Source: Distichodus sexfasciatus (taxonomy: Eukaryota; Chordata; Actinopteri; Characiformes; Distichodontidae). Taken from it: a DNA stretch of 64,000 nt. Shown one piece after another: positions 47,685 to 58,639 of this stretch. Every line of letters starts with the position of its first letter. Positions within the stretch are counted from its first letter, which is position 1. A program made the translations under genes and the position numbers. The notes below the pieces were generated by a model that made no database searches, was not told the origin of the DNA, and saw only the letters and a program-made list of their open reading frames with translations. The stretch lies in the NCBI GenBank assembly GCA_032718565.1, contig JAVGVS010000645.1, positions 100,259 through 164,258 on the forward strand, written 5' to 3'.

Positions 47685-48054
47685 TTTGATTTGGATTTTT
47701 CTTTTGTTCGCTCACTTTGCATTTTGTAAACTGATAAAAATAAACAACCATTATTTATATTTCTGAAAGCATTCTTTGTTTACAGCATTTTTTCACACCT
47801 GTCTAAAACGTTTGCACAGTACTGTATACTTAACGACACTAATAACAGTTTGATAGCAATGCTTACTTTCACTTCTCAAATATCAAAAAAGTTTCAGTTA
47901 ATCTACCCGTCAACCTGCAATAACAGTCCCACAGAAACCTGGACTCGCCTTGCATTCGCGTTGTGGCTTTTGCATTCATGTTTAAAGTCTCTGTGCTTGA
48001 CATACATGAAAACATTTCTTTGTCACACTTCTTTCATCCCTTTTCCATCCTCAA

Positions 48055-48562
48055 TGCCAGGGATCTGGTGAGGATTTGACGAGAATAGACAGACGCTTAC
48101 AAACCTACAGCGGCCGGGTTAGGCGGCCGTAGGAATGCTCGCGATTCGGACAGTGATCTGGTTAGGATATGAACCGAACGCCAACTTTCACAATTCGCCA
48201 GTGATCTGGTTAGGATGTAGCCAATTGCTACTCGTTAGCCGTTAGCCCTTGTAGCGTGGTGGTTAGCCCAAACGCAGCTGAGAGCGCGAGTAGGTAGGAC
48301 GGCCACGCGAGTTGATCTAAGAACTAAGATCTAAGAGTTAGGACTACCACAAATAATCCTAGTTCTAGCGACACGCACTCTAACAAAGAGATGAACCCAA
48401 AAATTGGAGTACTCGCAGTAAGCCGAAATGAATTGGAAAGGCCCAGGTCGACTCAATAGCAGAGCGATTCGCCGCAAGGAAATGACTCCTTAAATACCCT
48501 TTGAACCGCGACCGGCCGCATCCCAATCCAACTACCGGCCGCGGAGTGAAGTGCGCGTGACA
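48055..48562 (-). mobile_element. Solo LTR of an LTR retrotransposon (508 bp)
   Basis: Starts TGCCAGGGATC and ends GCGCGTGACA, i.e. TG...CA ends, flanked by exact 5-bp CTCAA at 48050-48054 and 48563-48567. On the minus strand it begins TGTCACGCGC with CCGCGG close by, as does the LTR at 7158-8001 (TGTCACGTCCGCGG), and GGGTATTTAAGG is TATA-like. A CAGTGATCTGGTTAGGAT word is repeated 42 bp apart inside it. No internal coding region remains. Confidence 0.85.
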
Positions 48563-48567
48563 CTCAA

Positions 48568-49526
48568 TCACCTCCAAGATAGTCAACGAGCCAATAATTG
48601 GCAATGTCTGATTTGCATAAACCCAACCCTGATCACATAGAGTTATGAAAGTTACTGCTCATCTTAAATTGACTTCCAATCCAATGAAAAACACTATAAA
48701 TTACATTTTAAAATATAAGACCTGTCAGAAACCTCTACGTTACGGTTGCTTGTTTTGTCATGTAATTACTATACTTTTGTATTTTTTCTCTTAAATTTCC
48801 TTTACGATGTGCCCTTATTTAACCAAGTTTGAGAAGATGTGGAGCGACTGGATCAATCAGATCAATGCTGGCTGTGTAAAAGTAAACCACCCTTCCTGAT
48901 CTTCTCTCTCTCTCTCTCTCTCCCTTATTGAGCGTCTAATTGCAGTGTTTTTGTTTTTCGTCCTCAACCCTGCCACATCTCGTCTTAATGCGGACGCTGG
49001 GTCCTGAAAGACAGGACTGAAGGGAAGAAGGGCCGACACACAATATGCTCTGTTCCCAATTACAGTCAGCGACCTTTCTTATTTACGTTGGGCCAAGCCG
49101 CTCATTTGTTGTGACATGATCCTAATGATATTTCTCTGGTGACATTCAGTCGCGGTAGAGAGGGATGTGATTACCGACTCCGACCATTAGGAGCTTTATT
49201 TTCAATTTTGGCCACACGGAATCGGAGCGACAGGTTTTTCTGGACGATAGCGGCTGTGGCGGCAATAATAACAACTTTGTGTCGCTCTTTTCATACTTTC
49301 CGTTTTTCAGAGTGCTTTAATAAAAGTAACAAAATCAAAGTATTAAGTACTTACTAAAATATTATTTCAAAAAAATTACATTAGCACAACCAATACATGA
49401 AAAGCAATGTAGAAAATGGAAAATAAATTGTACAACGAGTAAAAGAACATAAAAGCTAATGAAAGAAAAATTATTATTTAGAATAAAGCTGAAGTAAAAA
49501 ATATATATTTTAGGCTGTTTTTGAAA
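48568..49526. other. Unique non-coding stretch
   Basis: Includes a (CT)n run at about 48902-48923. 49040-49310 is repeat-free and balanced in composition; no exon recognised. Confidence 0.45.
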
Positions 49527-49976
49527 ACTGTAAATTGTATTGATGTTATTAATCAGTAATGATGGGCGGCATGACGGCGCAGTGGTTACTGCTGCCACCT
49601 TACAGCGAGAAGGTCCTGGCTTCGATCCCCAGGTCGGCCGTAGGGCCTTTCTGTGTGGAGTTTGTATGCTCTCCCCGTGTTCACATGGATTTCTTCCGGA
49701 TGCTCCGGTTTCCTCCCACAGTGCAAAAGCATGCAATATATGTTAAGTGGCAACTCTAAATCGGCCCCGTGTGTGAACCCTGCAGTGTGTTGGCACCTGC
49801 CCAGGGTTGGTCTCCGCCTTGTGTCCCTAAGTTCCGGGGATAGGCTCCGGCCTCCATCCATGACTCCGGTTGGGATTAAGCGGATTGGGTAACAAATTAA
49901 AGATTAAAGATTAAGGTAAATAAAAATGTTATAGAGAACTATAAATTGTACTGATGGTTAGTAATCAGTAATGATT
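49527..49976. repeat. Local direct duplication flanking a SINE
   Basis: ACTGTAAATTGTATTGATG with AATCAGTAATGAT (49527-49562) recurs as ACTATAAATTGTACTGATGG with AATCAGTAATGAT (about 49939-49976), on either side of the SINE. The copies are about 37 bp with a few mismatches, too long and diverged for an ordinary SINE target duplication. Confidence 0.6.
49563..49900 (+). mobile_element. Near full-length tRNA-derived SINE
   Basis: The head GGGCGGCATGACGGCGCAGT has an A-box-like element and TGGCTTCGATCCCC a B-box. The body includes TGTGTGGAGTTTGTATGCTC and GGTTTCCTCCCACAGTGC, and the 3' part GGGGATAGGCTCCGG and GGTTGGGATTAAGCGG ends in an AGATTAA-rich tail. It is the reference copy here for the truncated members at 20200, 24124, 31021 and 40515. 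Open frames on either strand are incidental. Confidence 0.85.
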
Positions 49977-50856
49977 TTTGGAGCATAGAAACAGATATAT
50001 TTACATTTAATTCTTTTTTTTCAGTAAAGCAGTGCTCACTAATTATAAGTAATCTAAGCCTTGAAAACAAGAAAAGCACGAATAAATTCAACACTCGACT
50101 GAGGACTAAAGGGTTAGCCGTGAACGATGGGGTCGGCCTCTTCGCGTCGTCCATCGGGGGCCTCGAAAGAGAGAAAGATAGAGATGAAGTGAGTGCCAGC
50201 GAGAGAAACAAGAGTCTCCTGTAGCATTCTTCACTTATATTGCCGTGTCAAATTCCCAGCTCCGGCTGCAAAAAAACCAACTCGCTTTATCTTACACGTA
50301 GCCGTGATTTCCCAAGCTGCACATATAGCTGCCTCCAACACCGAGCTGTAGAGACGGAATTCAGAGTTTTCCCACCTTGTCATGTCCACATAACACTTTT
50401 TATCTTGTGTCCCACGTGAATAGGACGAGAGAAAACATAAGGCAGTCAAAAAATGCTGCTCTTTCTGTTTCTGACATCGATTTGGACATTAAAATTGTCA
50501 TGAAAATTGAAAATTGACTAAGACTTCAATTTGGCCAAATGTTCAAATGTTAAAATATTATGTTGCTTGTCACAGTTAAGTTTTAAAGCCAATTTTGTTC
50601 AGAGAGGCCAGGAATGTTAACGCATTGTAAGGTTCTGGCCTGCACCAGTGTTTTCCTTACTTGAGATTTGTTTCGTTGTTCTTCAGTCCACAAGGAGAGA
50701 GGGACTTGTTGTTGTAAAAAAAAACAACTTGTGAACAAATCTGCAATTTAAGAACAAGTGCAGAAACTAACTCAGATTTTTCTTGGTAACTTTCCTTAGA
50801 ACAGTTTTAAGAAAACACTTAAGAGCTTAACCTGACCCCTTACTGACCCTCACATT
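49977..50856. other. Unique non-coding stretch
   Basis: No gene recognised. About 50730-50830 has TTAAGAACA and TTTTAAGAAAACACTTAAG words, weakly like the GGGCCT MITE family. Confidence 0.4.
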
Positions 50857-51076
50857 GGGGCAGTTGATAGCGTAATGATTAGGGAGTTTGCCCCAAGTCA
50901 CCGGTTTGGATCCCAAGACTGTTAAAGGTACCACTGAGGTACTCATGAGCCTCAAGTACCGTCCCTGAGCACTGCTCCCCACTGCTCCTTCACGGATGGG
51001 TCAAATGCAGAGACCACATTTCCTTGTGGTGCACTGTGTGCTGTGATTTGCTGTGGTGTGTTCACACTCACTTTCA
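50857..51076 (+). mobile_element. HE1/V-SINE-like SINE, near full length
   Basis: Head GGGGCAGTTGATAGCGTAAT with CACCGGTTTGGATCCC as B-box, then GGTACCACTGAGGTACTCAT, CACTGCTCCTTCACGGATGG, TTCCTTGTGGTGCACTGTGT and a CTCACTTTCA end. Confidence 0.8.
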
Positions 51077-51775
51077 TATGCCTACATTTATGGCCTTCCT
51101 TTCCCACGACCTGTGGCCATGCTTGTAGTTTACAAAGCATTTTGTGACTTTGCATCTTCCCCTTAGATACGATGTCGGCATCTGAAATCCCTTCGTTCTA
51201 AGGGGTATCTAGAGGACACAAAGCCCCCTACACATCCATCTTCTGAAGAAAGGGACAAGTTACCCTCTACAAGGGAACGCTCAAAATGGAGGGGTGATGC
51301 TAAGCGGGTGAATTATCATTCCGATGAACGCACAATGATTTCCTCCGTTTTTCTAATTCCCTGACACTTTCTCTGCGTATACAGTAATTGAGCCACGGTT
51401 ATCGGCTCTCGGCGGGAGTCAAATGAATTCGCAGTTAAACTCTGTGGAAACGATAATGGTGCCATGAACTTGATTTTTACTGCCTCACTCTGGGACAGAG
51501 AAATGGGAATTTCAGATGCATCATGGGTATTTTACCGTCCCGCTCTCCGGGCGTCAGCTAGGGAGGAGATAAGACTCTTACTTAACTCTCTTTTGGTCTC
51601 ATTATGATGTCGGTTACTTATTGGGAAAGAGCTTACGGTGAGTTGAGAATGTTCTCTAATCTCTAAGTTACGAAGTACCTCAAATATACAATAAACTGCA
51701 CCAATCAGCCATAATATCATAAACACTTTACAAACTGTAATGCACTGTAATGCTTTTTGTTGGAACCAGCTTTAA
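51077..51775. other. Unique non-coding stretch
   Basis: No gene recognised; repeat-free. Confidence 0.45.
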
Positions 51776-52521
51776 GGGCCTGTGTCCACCAAAACACGTT
51801 TTTTGCACAGAGAGCGGTCAAAACCTCACTTCCAGAGCGCTTCTGTCAGCGCTTATTGTTGTCAAGTGCCATTGTCTGGCACTTCCACGTTCGTACCTAT
51901 TTCATGTAAACATTGTAACGTGTTCTTTGAAAGTAGTAGTTTAGCCTTCACAATGGAGGGAAATCACATCTTAGCATTAGCGGCAGATTTTGAACTAGAT
52001 GCTCACGTCTTCGAGACGTAGAGATTGGCTGCATGAGATAAATGGTAGAAGAAAACAGCTGATAGAGTACCAATGATTAGGGGCTTGTTCACTTAATTGT
52101 ACAAACTGTGTAAAAAAAAAAAAAAAAAGCCAAAATAAGCTTCTCCAGCTGCTCCAGATACGCCGCCATTGTTGCTAGTGAGTTCTGTGACTGTGTCCCG
52201 CCCATTCCTCGATTTTGATTGGCTAGCAAGAAAGAAGTGACATTGATGAGCCCAGTGCTGTTCTAATAGATTAGCGTTTCTCAATCCCAGTCCTCGCGGA
52301 CTCCCGCTATGCACAGATTCGGTATTTTCTGCCCCGCCGCATGCTGATCCTACGTTGCTAATTAGCTAATCAGTAGCATCAGCTGTGCTGTGGGTCGGGA
52401 AACTCAAATCTGTGTAGAGCGGTGATTTCAACTTGAGGTGCTCTAAACCTTCTCCATAGCGATCTGAAAGCTGAAGCTCATTGGATTTGTATTAAAATAG
52501 GCGTTTGGTGGACACGTCCCA
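51776..52521. mobile_element. GTGTCCACC-type MITE, most complete copy
   Basis: GGGCCTGTGTCCACCAAAAC at the left and, in reverse, GGGACGTGTCCACCAAACGC at the right are terminal inverted repeats of about 20 bp. The interior matches 590-875 and 21793-22030. It contains a further repeat, about 52270-52424, missing from the 590-875 copy. No coding potential; no clear target duplication. Confidence 0.8.
52270..52424. mobile_element. Nested hAT-like MITE
   Basis: TTTCTCAATCCCAGTCCTCG, then GCTAATTAGCTAATCAGTAG closely match 60584-60695. The segment is absent from the related MITE at 780-875, where the flanking sequences are joined, so it is a secondary insertion. Exact ends are uncertain. Confidence 0.65.
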
Positions 52522-53324
52522 GAAATTTGAGCCATGCCATCTAACCGTCCTCACAAAATCTTTTCCCCTAAACACTATAAACCCCACATACACTTTGCGT
52601 TCCAAAGCTTAAGCAAATATTCATGTATCGGCACCAAAAACGAAGCATTCTTGCCAAATTCTTAGGCTTTCCCCAACAGCATACAAACTTCTGCTCTCGG
52701 CGAGCATGGTTTTACAGCTGCAGATGGCGGAGCGCATTATCGCGGCAGCGAAACGCGAGCAATCTCTCTTTATTGCCCAGCAGATGCTGACTGGATGGAG
52801 CTACTGTATTCTAATTTGAATGGTAGATTGCCGCCTTTCATCGGCGACGGAGGCAACATCTGCAGGATGGCGAATTTATGCATGCAGAAGGAGGCATAAA
52901 ATCACTCTCCCAGAGATAAAAGATTAGGGCTCCATTTAAAGCGAGAAGAGACAACAACAGTCTAATTACAGTCGGGATTAATCGGAGATTTCAGGCACGA
53001 CAGGCCCGTAAATCCACTGATCTGAAAGGGTGTTTAAAGGCAAATCCGGGCAAGGGAGAGGACGTGGAGCTCAAGACGGAGCTCGGCATCAAGCACGTTG
53101 AGAAGGTTGGACGTGCGTAAGCGAGTCTGCATTTGCTTTTCAGAAGCTCCTTTTGACCTATTGATCTGACACACCACCACCCCCCTTACGCCCCGGATCG
53201 ATAAGTCATGAATGCGGCTCGTGAAACAACAGTGGAGTTTCTGATTCTAGAGTTGTGTATGACGACTACATAGGTGCTTTATGCCAGCGTGGACACTTTT
53301 TGAAAAGTGCAGCTAGAGACCATA
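52522..53324. other. Unique stretch, candidate conserved element
   Basis: 52720-53110 is repeat-free with TTTATGCATGCAG, TCTAATTACAG and GGATTAATC (52975-52983, an Otx/Pitx-like paired site). No open frame of note. Regulatory role is inference. Confidence 0.35.
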
Positions 53325-53874
53325 GTGTGTTGAGACCGAGACAAGACCAATACGCTGAAGGGCTGAAACCGAGTTGAGACCGAGACCAGACCAATGCATA
53401 TTTTACAACACGCGACACGTAAGTGGAACATGCAAAGCCTAAGCAGCGCTCAAAAAGAGCTGAATAAAGCAAACAACATAGACTAAGCAACATTAAACAT
53501 GTTTATTTAATATTTCTCTCTTCTATGTCTATAATGAGGAATTCACTTCACTGGAAGCAGTTATCCAAATTGATAACATTCCCAGACAACCATGACTTCA
53601 CCTGTGTTCATGTGCACACATGTGCGTATGTAACCGCAGCCGGCAGTAACATCATTGGTTGCACTTGAAGTGAGAAGTTATCCAATCTGACAGTCTCATT
53701 AATGTTATTAATAGTAATATTCTCAGAGTTGTGGTCTTGCCTGGTCTCAAAACAAAGTTCGGAGTCCTCTTTGTCCGAGTCCAGGACAAGCCCGAGTACA
53801 AATATGGACGATTCTGAGACCAAGACTTTCAAAAACTGCTCTCGAGACCGGTCTTGAGCACTACAACACTAAGG
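53325..53874. mobile_element. GAGACCGAG/GACCGGTCTTG dispersed element
   Basis: Left part has GTTGAGACCGAGACAAGACC and GTTGAGACCGAGACCAGACC. The right part has CTCGAGACCGGTCTTGAGCAC followed by ACAACACTA. A fragment of the right end occurs at 19195. The general architecture suggests a hAT-like non-autonomous element, but no target duplication was found. Confidence 0.5.
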
Positions 53875-54759
53875 TCAGCGTATAGCCTTTATTGGCTTTG
53901 GAACTTCATGCAAAATTGTGATTTTTTTTTTTTTTTTTTTGGGTTGCAGAATTTACAAATTTACACATAGTTGCAATAGGATCCACCACTATTGGTCTTG
54001 TGAGCATTCTCCAAGGGAACTGTTCCTTTAATTGGGAAATGGAAGTCGCTCTGTTGACCAAAGTTGACCAAATGTTGTACATACACATATATACATCACC
54101 TTTTATACACTGGACAGCGTTAGCGACATTCATTTGCACTGCAAAAAACGTTGCATAAGAAAAAGCCGGAGAGAGTCCCACAATGCCCTCCGTCTAAAAC
54201 AGATCAACATCAAAAAGCAGACGGCTCCTCTGGGCGTAGGTCGTCTCGCCTGGGTCCAGCCCTTTGTTCTTTCTACGAAGCGCCATCTGGGTCTCAGCAG
54301 AGTCAGACCCCTGAGCAGAGGCCCCTTACCGAGCCCACGTTGTGGCCGTCCCTCTCCTCCGGAGGGCGTCATCACTTATCATGTGCAACCTTGTCATTTC
54401 CTGACTTGCCCCCCACCGCCCTCCCCAATCCTGGTGCGCTCGTTAGTGGAATGTCACTTTAATTAATATTTGTCTGAAAGTCAGTAGGAATAACCTATTT
54501 ACAAGAAGTGTGGCAATACGCAGCTCGACAGGCTAAAAATCGCAGTGAGATTCGGGATTTATTCGCCACCTGCGTCGCTCTACGGCTTCGACATGCACCG
54601 AAAATGGAAACCCCAGCCAGCTCGGAGACTGCTAATTAGGAAAGGGAGAACGCTTAGATCGAGGAATAAAAGAAAAGCTAAAATAAACACTGAGAAAGTA
54701 AAGAAAGTGGAGTGAAGAAAAATCTGATAGTGGTAACAAGGTGGCAAAAGGTGTTTAAT
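53875..54759. other. Unique non-coding stretch
   Basis: A T18-20 run at about 53922-53940. 54150-54440 is GC-rich with overlapping frames on both strands and no recognised domain. Confidence 0.4.
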
Positions 54760-55640
54760 ATATTCCAGTGTGACTTAAGTGATTTTACTATAGTGTAAGT
54801 ATGATTTTTGACGACTTAGTTGATCTTACCACAGGGTTTTGAGGTGAAATCTTAAGTGGATTCCATCACTATGATAACAAAGATACATAAGTAGATGACT
54901 TATGCCCTGAAGACTTTTAAGCTCTGATGAAAATTCTTTTTAAAGGACTTTAGTGACAATCTCGCATCCGGGCCTAAAATAATCATTATATTAAAGTCAT
55001 TTAAAATGTTAAAAAGATCATCTAGGTGATTTTAATCTGTAGAATGACTTAAGAGGATATAGTAATCACTACTATAAGATAACTTTGAATATTAAAAAAG
55101 GTGATTTAAGTGATCTTAACCTGTACTAAGATCCTCTTATAGGTCTTAACTGATCTGCTGTTCAGTGTGTAAAATATTCACTAAGATGATGATTTAAGTG
55201 ATTTTAAAATAATCACCACATTAAGACAACTAATGATATCTAAGAAGATAATTTAAGTGATTTTAAGACCACTTATGATATCTAAGAAGATGATTTAAGT
55301 TATTTTAAAATTATCACCACATTAAGACCACTCATGATACCTAAAATGGGTCTTATTACCTTATTGGATAATTTAAGTGATCGTACTACAGGGTGTCTGT
55401 CATAAAAACTGTTATAAGGTTAGTTTAGACATCTAAAAGATGACATAAGAGACCTTACCATATAGTAAAATCTTAAATTACTTACAAGATCATACTGTGC
55501 TAAAACCACTGTTATAAATCACTTTAATTATCTAATATCTTAAGTGAACTTACCCTGTAGTTACAACCTTAAGTGGCATTAGTGATTTTCTAATAATGAC
55601 GTTTACTTGAGTAATTTTCTTCATTAGTAATCTTTTATTT
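54760..55640. repeat. Degenerate ATTTAAGTGATTTTA minisatellite
   Basis: Words GATTTAAGTGATTTTAA, ATCACCACATTAAGAC and CATGATATCTAAGAAGAT recur at irregular spacings (for example about 55191, 55250, 55292, 55370). An old tandem array with strong divergence. Confidence 0.8.
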
Positions 55641-57330
55641 AAGAATGGTTTTCATATTATCTCATACTAATATAATAATGACTTTATTTATTAATTTGAT
55701 TTTTTTTATCTAACCTAATCACAAGTCAAAGCATTGATCCATTTATTCATTTGTTTTCCTCCACTCTCGATGAGTCGGCCTCCTGCAAAGCGCCAATCGA
55801 TGCCAGTTTTATTTTCAGCCAGATCATGTAAGTACATAATCCATACGTATGTAATAAAGCTCGTAACAAGCATGATGCTTGTGTTGCAGAGAGACGTATC
55901 CCAGGTGCCTCCCCATGGCAAACTAGCATTTACTTAAAACTGCATCATGCCAATTAAGCGTGACATAGTTTGGTGTGGAGGAGGAGGGGGGGGTAAAAAG
56001 GGCCCAAAACACGTGGTCAAGTCACAGTCGATGGCAGAGCTCAGTGTAACTCAGAAAGCGAGTCCAGGGCGGGTAATGAAGATAAATTAACATCTGTCTC
56101 TGGCTGGAAAAAGGCCTCTGCTTGCTGGAACAGAAATTATTTAAAATCTTCTCCTGTCGGACCCCTTTCGCAGTTGGAAATTGGAGAGGGGGTGCAAGCA
56201 GCGGGTGGCGAGACGTGGCATTGTGGCACGCCATCTGTAAGCCGCAGATGCCGCTGCGTCTCGTGCGGATGCAGAGGTGAAAACCGGCGGGAGGAGAGGA
56301 AGCATTCTTGTGGCCCGGTGCCAGACTTTGCGTCTTCCAAATGCGTCTCGTCACGGAGGAGGCTTGCAAAAGTTACAAATTTGACATTATTGCAGTAATT
56401 CAGCTATGGTGTAGTGTTTGCTGGGTGAAATCTGTAACATGAATCTCTACAAACATTGTATTGAATAGCAAGCATTAGAAATCGAATGCAGTTATTTCAG
56501 TTTCCGTTGAGGGATGAAAATTCTGTGAGTAGAGATACCTCACAAAGTGCAGCAGTCCATCAGCTCTGCCATCTTAAAACATCACAGCTCATGTTGTCAT
56601 GTTATGACACGTTGAATGCGACGCGATGCCTTTCCGGCGATCCTAACTTGTGTTTACCATGAACACAACCTCACTCTTTCACGGTCATGAAGTGCATTTT
56701 GAAAGCTCCCGTGCCAGACTTTGACGTGGCCGACTTTATCCCTAATCCTCCCCCTGAGGGATCATTGATTACTTTTGATCTATCTCTGATTAAATCATCC
56801 TCCTGAATCAGTCTATTGAGTTAACTCCATCTGGCTATTGTCACTAAACTGCACATGTGTGCCATGTTGCTATAGAGCGAATGCTGCACAAAGACCATCA
56901 GTCCAGTCTTTGGCGTCATCGTTGTTCCTTCTTTTGGTCCTTTGGTCACATGGATCATTGTTTTCTTAAAGGCACAGCCTGTACCCTGACTTACTCTGCG
57001 TTTGGGTTCATCCAGTAATTGTTACAGTCTTGGGGGTTAATGACTGCCTCAACAAGAACCTTAAGAGAAACCAGGGCTCCCATCCTCACCGCCATGTTGA
57101 GTTGTGCTCAAAGATTTATAGTGTGTATATAGGTGAACCGGCGATTGAATTACAAAGTGGGTTTTGGGGGAGTGCCATTTTGGGTGTGCACAACTTCCCA
57201 AGTCACAATTTTTGATGTTTAGACGAGGTTTAGAAGAACACAGCAAGTTCTGGATGACAAGGCCTTTGTAGGACCCAGGTAATGGTGGAAACCAAAGCTA
57301 ATTTGTGAAGTAGCATTGGGTAGATTTTTT
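55641..57330. other. Unique non-coding stretch
   Basis: Repeat-free and moderately balanced; 55740-56060 and 56700-56830 look like unique intergenic DNA. Overlapping frames on both strands at 56022-56398 lack motifs. Confidence 0.45.
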
Positions 57331-57450
57331 GGCAGCGTCCGGGGAGGACTGCTTGGTGACGGTACCTTGGTCATGAGTACCTCAGTAGTACCTGTGCCAG
57401 TCTGGTACTTGAACAAGCAAACTTCTGATCACAGAACCAACACCACCGAC
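57331..57450 (-). mobile_element. HE1/V-SINE-like SINE, partial, antisense
   Basis: GACGGTACCTTGGTCATGAG, then TACCTCAGTAGTACC and AAACTTCTGATCACAGAACC parallel the head half of the copy at 33872-34100. The 3' half is missing. Confidence 0.65.
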
Positions 57451-58639
57451 TGGTCTGACATTCAAGGTTTGCCAGTGAAGCATGATTTTTTGAAAGCGCT
57501 TTGTATGTTTGTGAGTATTGATAAAAGAAGCACAAAATATCCAAATAATGGTGTTAATATTCAAGATTAATTGTATCAAATTGTCCAGCTACAGTTATCA
57601 TGAGACTTTTAATCAGGGCAGCCATACCACCATGAACAACATATGCAAATGAAGGTCACTCAGGAGTGTTTGTTTGTCAGGCTTATTTGCAGTTCAATAT
57701 TACATTATACAACACACACAAAGCAGAATTTTTAGATCTTTACTGAAAAAATGCCAACGTCCACGAGCAAGATGCTTTCCAGCGTGGATGGGAAACCAAC
57801 ATTTGGAAAACAACATTTTCAAACAGGTCAGCGTAGAAGTTGCCCAAGTGTTTGTTTACACTCTCGCCAATCAGGCGAGTGATATAAGTGAAAGTGTTGA
57901 TTACCTCTCCTCGGTTCTGCTTCCCAAATGAAGAACTGATGAGATTGTAAGTGGGCTTTAGAGCGTATGGGGGGAAAACACTAAAAGATTGCGATCTGTA
58001 GCTAATTACGCAGTGCAAGGTAAAGTTCCACTCACACTAAATGGGAAAGTGATGCATTGGTCCCTGGAGTCGCTGTTTAATTGCCTCTGGCCTTTTTAGC
58101 TCGGCGGACAAAAATGACCATGCAGATTTTTAAAAAAGCCTCCACATTATTCCAGGAGTCAATCAGCGAGGTCTCTGTGGGGAGGAGTTGTGTGTCGGGG
58201 ACTAATACTCCCCAGCTTATGCTGATTAAAAGAGAAATTAATGAGTAGAGGCCGAGGACGGGTGGAACGAGTTGTGGAAATGTTTGTGAAACTGCATGTA
58301 CAGTGAGGCTTCTTTATAGTGGCAATTGTCTCAGTTAGCAAGTGCAATAAAGTAGGGATGCGGTTGTCTGCTTATTTCACATTGCAGTATAAATTTCCAT
58401 TTCCTCACAAAATCTAATGAATAGAAAGTTGTTGCAGTGAATGTGTGTAACTTAAAACGTTGTCTCAAAACAGCGCATGTCTTACTGTGTGAAAATTTTA
58501 ATTCACTGAAGTGTTCTAAAAACACTGAAAATTACATTTTATTCGGTTTAGTGATTACGAAAAGTTCCATTTTTGAATTCTTTTTTTTGTTGCATCACAT
58601 TCAGTAATGTAGCAAACTAATTAAGTCAGTTAAGTTTAT
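57451..58639. other. Unique non-coding stretch
   Basis: No gene or family recognised. Confidence 0.45.

Larger units (their letters stand above)
47267..47824. mobile_element. Fold-back Tc1 element made of two inverted 3' ends
   Basis: Ends CAGTACTGTGCAAAAGTTTT and its complement are flanked by TA at 47265-47266 and 47825-47826. Both arms (about 47267-47465 and 47612-47824) carry the same Tc1 3' region in inverted orientation, including transposase C-terminus and stop codon, so the element is a 558-bp near-palindrome. The centre (about 47535-47610) has a 27-bp unit, ACTATAATCCTACAAAATAA plus ATATAATG, repeated about 2.7 times. Confidence 0.85.

Noticed and set aside
49563..49630. tRNA-like sequence with A and B boxes
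   Set aside because: No intact cloverleaf, and it is continuous with a SINE body and tail; the same applies to 18872-18942 and 50857-50920.
54130..54466. Antiparallel frames of 81 to 110 codons in GC-rich DNA
   Set aside because: Both strands open with no recognised domain; this is typical of GC-rich non-coding sequence with few stop codons.
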